Source: Myxococcota bacterium
Lineage (GTDB): Bacteria > Myxococcota_A > UBA9160 > SMWR01
Assembly (NCBI GenBank): GCA_022447545.1
Contig: JAKVBI010000002.1
Location: 257,107-293,259, forward strand
DNA length: 36,153 nucleotides
Reading direction: 5' to 3'
Shown: positions 34,718 to 36,153 of the stretch, one piece after another
Layout: each line of letters begins with the position of its first letter
How positions within the stretch are numbered: the first letter of the stretch is position 1
The notes under the pieces: generated by a model
Told to the model about the DNA's origin: nothing
The model's input: only the letters and a program-made list of their open reading frames with translations
Database searches by the model: none
Translations under genes and position numbers: made by a program

Positions 34718-35971
34718 CTACGGGCTGAGCAAGCCCTTGAAGAAGAAGTAAAAGAAGATCGAGAGGCAGGCCGCGATGGGAAGAGTCGCCACCCAGGAAG
34801 CGAGAATGCTTCCCACTACGCGAAGGTCGAGTGCTCCAATCCCACGAGCCAGGCCGACGCCGAGAACCGCCCCAACCAGAGTGTGGGTGGTGGACACAGG
34901 AATGCCAAAACGCGACGCCAGGACGATCGTCAAGGCAGCTGCCAGCTCAGCCGCAAACCCTCGGCTGGGGGTGAGCTCGGTGATGCGCTTGCCCACCGTC
35001 TCCATCACGCGATAGCCCCAGGTCGCCAGGCCGATCACGATGCCGACCCCGCCAATGGCCAGCATCCAGGGCGCTACGGGCGCCTTCGAGGCGATCTCGT
35101 CGGTACTCACCGCACTCGCAATGGCGGCCAGGGGGCCGATGGAGTTGGCAACGTCATTGGACCCGTGAGCGAAGGCCACGGCACACGCCGTCAGAATCTG
35201 GAGCACTACGAAGATGCGCTCCACGCGGTCGAAGCGTCCACCCTCCTGCTCCTCGTCCCTGGCCACGCGCCGAATGAAGAAGGTTCCCAGCGCCCCCCCC
35301 ACGAGCCCGAGAATGGCCGCTCCGAGCAGAGCCTCGGGAAGGTCGAGATCGAGCTTGAGGTTCTTCAAGCCCTTGAAGAGCGTGACGAGCCCGATCACGA
35401 AGAACACAAAGAAGAAGAAGAACGGGCCGAGCTTCTTCACCTCGCTCACAGGATCACTGCGATCCAGGATCTTGGCACGCGTGAACTGGAAGATCGCAAA
35501 GGCTGTCACCCCCGCCAGCAAAGGCGAAGTGACCCACGAGAGCACGATCTGTCCCACTTTCGCCCATTTCACGGCTTCGACCCCGATCGCCACGGCACCG
35601 AAGCCCACGATGGCACCAACGATGGAGTGCGTAGTCGATACCGGAAGCCCGAAACGGGTTGCGCCGAGCAACAAGGTCGCCGCCGAAGCCAGGGAGGCAA
35701 GCATGCCGTAGATCAACTGGTCCTTCGTCACGAGGTCCATGTCGATCATGCCCTTGCGAACCGTATCGGTGACATGTCCCCCGGCCAGGAAGGCCCCAAG
35801 GAACTCGAGAAGCGAAGCAACGACGATGGCACCGGCCAGAGTGAGTGCTCCCGAGCCCACGCTCGTCCCCATCGCATTCGCGACATCGTTGGCCCCGATC
35901 GCCCAGGCCATGTAGAAAGCAAGCACTCCGGCGACCCAAAGTTCGAAAGGGATCCCCGCTAGAAACTCCAC
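34718..35971 (-). CDS. pit: Low-affinity inorganic phosphate transporter, PiT family
   Basis: This 417-residue inner-membrane phosphate (metal-phosphate) symporter has two inverted PiT halves, each carrying the family signature: G-A-N-D-V-A-N-A-M-G-T (26-36) and G-S-N-D-V-A-N-S-I-G-P (270-280). Each half also has a V-S-T-T-H segment (111-115 and again near the C terminus). About ten membrane segments are evident, with a charged central loop around 235-250. The start is GTG 35971, nine bases after GGGG. The DUF47 partner follows after nine bases. Upstream sequence to the window edge (35972-36153) holds no recognisable gene or Pho box. Confidence 0.92.
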   Translation of the reverse strand: MEFLAGIPFELWVAGVLAFYMAWAIGANDVANAMGTSVGSGALTLAGAIVVASLLEFLGAFLAGGHVTDTVRKGMIDMDLVTKDQLIYGMLASLASAATLLLGATRFGLPVSTTHSIVGAIVGFGAVAIGVEAVKWAKVGQIVLSWVTSPLLAGVTAFAIFQFTRAKILDRSDPVSEVKKLGPFFFFFVFFVIGLVTLFKGLKNLKLDLDLPEALLGAAILGLVGGALGTFFIRRVARDEEQEGGRFDRVERIFVVLQILTACAVAFAHGSNDVANSIGPLAAIASAVSTDEIASKAPVAPWMLAIGGVGIVIGLATWGYRVMETVGKRITELTPSRGFAAELAAALTIVLASRFGIPVSTTHTLVGAVLGVGLARGIGALDLRVVGSILASWVATLPIAACLSIFFYFFFKGLLSP

Positions 35972-36153
35972 TCAAAAACCCCGTAATTTGCTGGTCGTTT
36001 CGCTCCGCAACGTAGGCGAAAGCGAAGGAGCAGCAAGTCTCTCCCCGTAAAAAACGGCATCGGCAATCCAAATTCGGGCCCGACCACTCCCAACTTTCAG
36101 AACGATGTTCGATCCATGGCGGACAGCTTCTGTAGAACGCGGCGGTGAAGAGC

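Noticed and set aside
34121-35962. Plus-strand open frame of 613 codons over pit and DUF47
   Set aside because: Composition is His/Arg/Glu-rich with no domain; the minus strand encodes two well-known families.
1-36153. CRISPR arrays, tRNA/rRNA genes, insertion sequences, prophage or plasmid origins
   Set aside because: I looked for repeated spacers, cloverleaf-like sequences, transposase motifs and terminal repeats by eye and found none convincing.

Overview
This is a GC-rich stretch of bacterial chromosome, dense with single-gene or two- to three-gene transcription units on both strands. It contains no tRNA, rRNA, IS element, phage module or CRISPR array that I can see. The mix suggests a free-living, metabolically broad bacterium of the old deltaproteobacterial/Myxococcota/Binatota kind: Rieske oxygenase, several amidohydrolase_2 proteins, two P450s, carotenoid oxygenase, sulfatase, LLM flavin oxidoreductase, a secreted TSP3/dockerin-like protein and a probable selenoprotein. 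That placement is inference; no phylogenetic marker gene is present.

Left part (1-9280) is a catabolic neighbourhood. It holds a Rieske non-haem iron oxygenase, a phosphotriesterase-family lactonase/hydrolase, an N-acyl-D-amino-acid-deacylase-like hydrolase that overlaps an amidohydrolase_2 protein by one base, a second closely related amidohydrolase_2 facing it tail to tail, a cytochrome P450, and a divergent amidase-signature enzyme. Together they look like oxygenation followed by hydrolysis of amide, ester or lactone bonds in an unknown, probably cyclic, substrate.

Middle part (9281-21310) has an RnfD/NqrB-like membrane protein fused to TPR repeats, a carotenoid-cleavage-type oxygenase just behind it, another amidohydrolase_2, a decayed sulfotransferase remnant in an AT-richer patch, a small membrane protein, a SnoaL-like protein, galactokinase convergent with a PadR regulator, and a large exported protein with an HExxH motif and C-terminal calcium-type repeats. 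That last gene ends in a strong hairpin terminator.

Right part (21400-36153) has a VOC protein and a dimethylglycine/sarcosine-dehydrogenase-like flavoprotein, a sodium:alanine-type symporter that seems to start at CTG, a lipoprotein sulfatase coupled to a nitroreductase, an SGNH hydrolase coupled to a P450 with an abnormal I-helix, an aldehyde dehydrogenase, and a carboxymuconolactone-decarboxylase/AhpD-like protein. These are followed by an LLM oxidoreductase and a Pit phosphate transporter with its DUF47 partner.

The standout is the AhpD-like gene at 32474-33016. Its reading frame is interrupted by one TGA exactly where the second cysteine of the family's CxxC redox motif belongs, and a perfect 7-bp stem with a G-containing apical loop lies 12 bases after that TGA. 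This is the pattern of a CxxU selenoprotein with a bacterial SECIS element. Conventional gene callers would split or truncate it.
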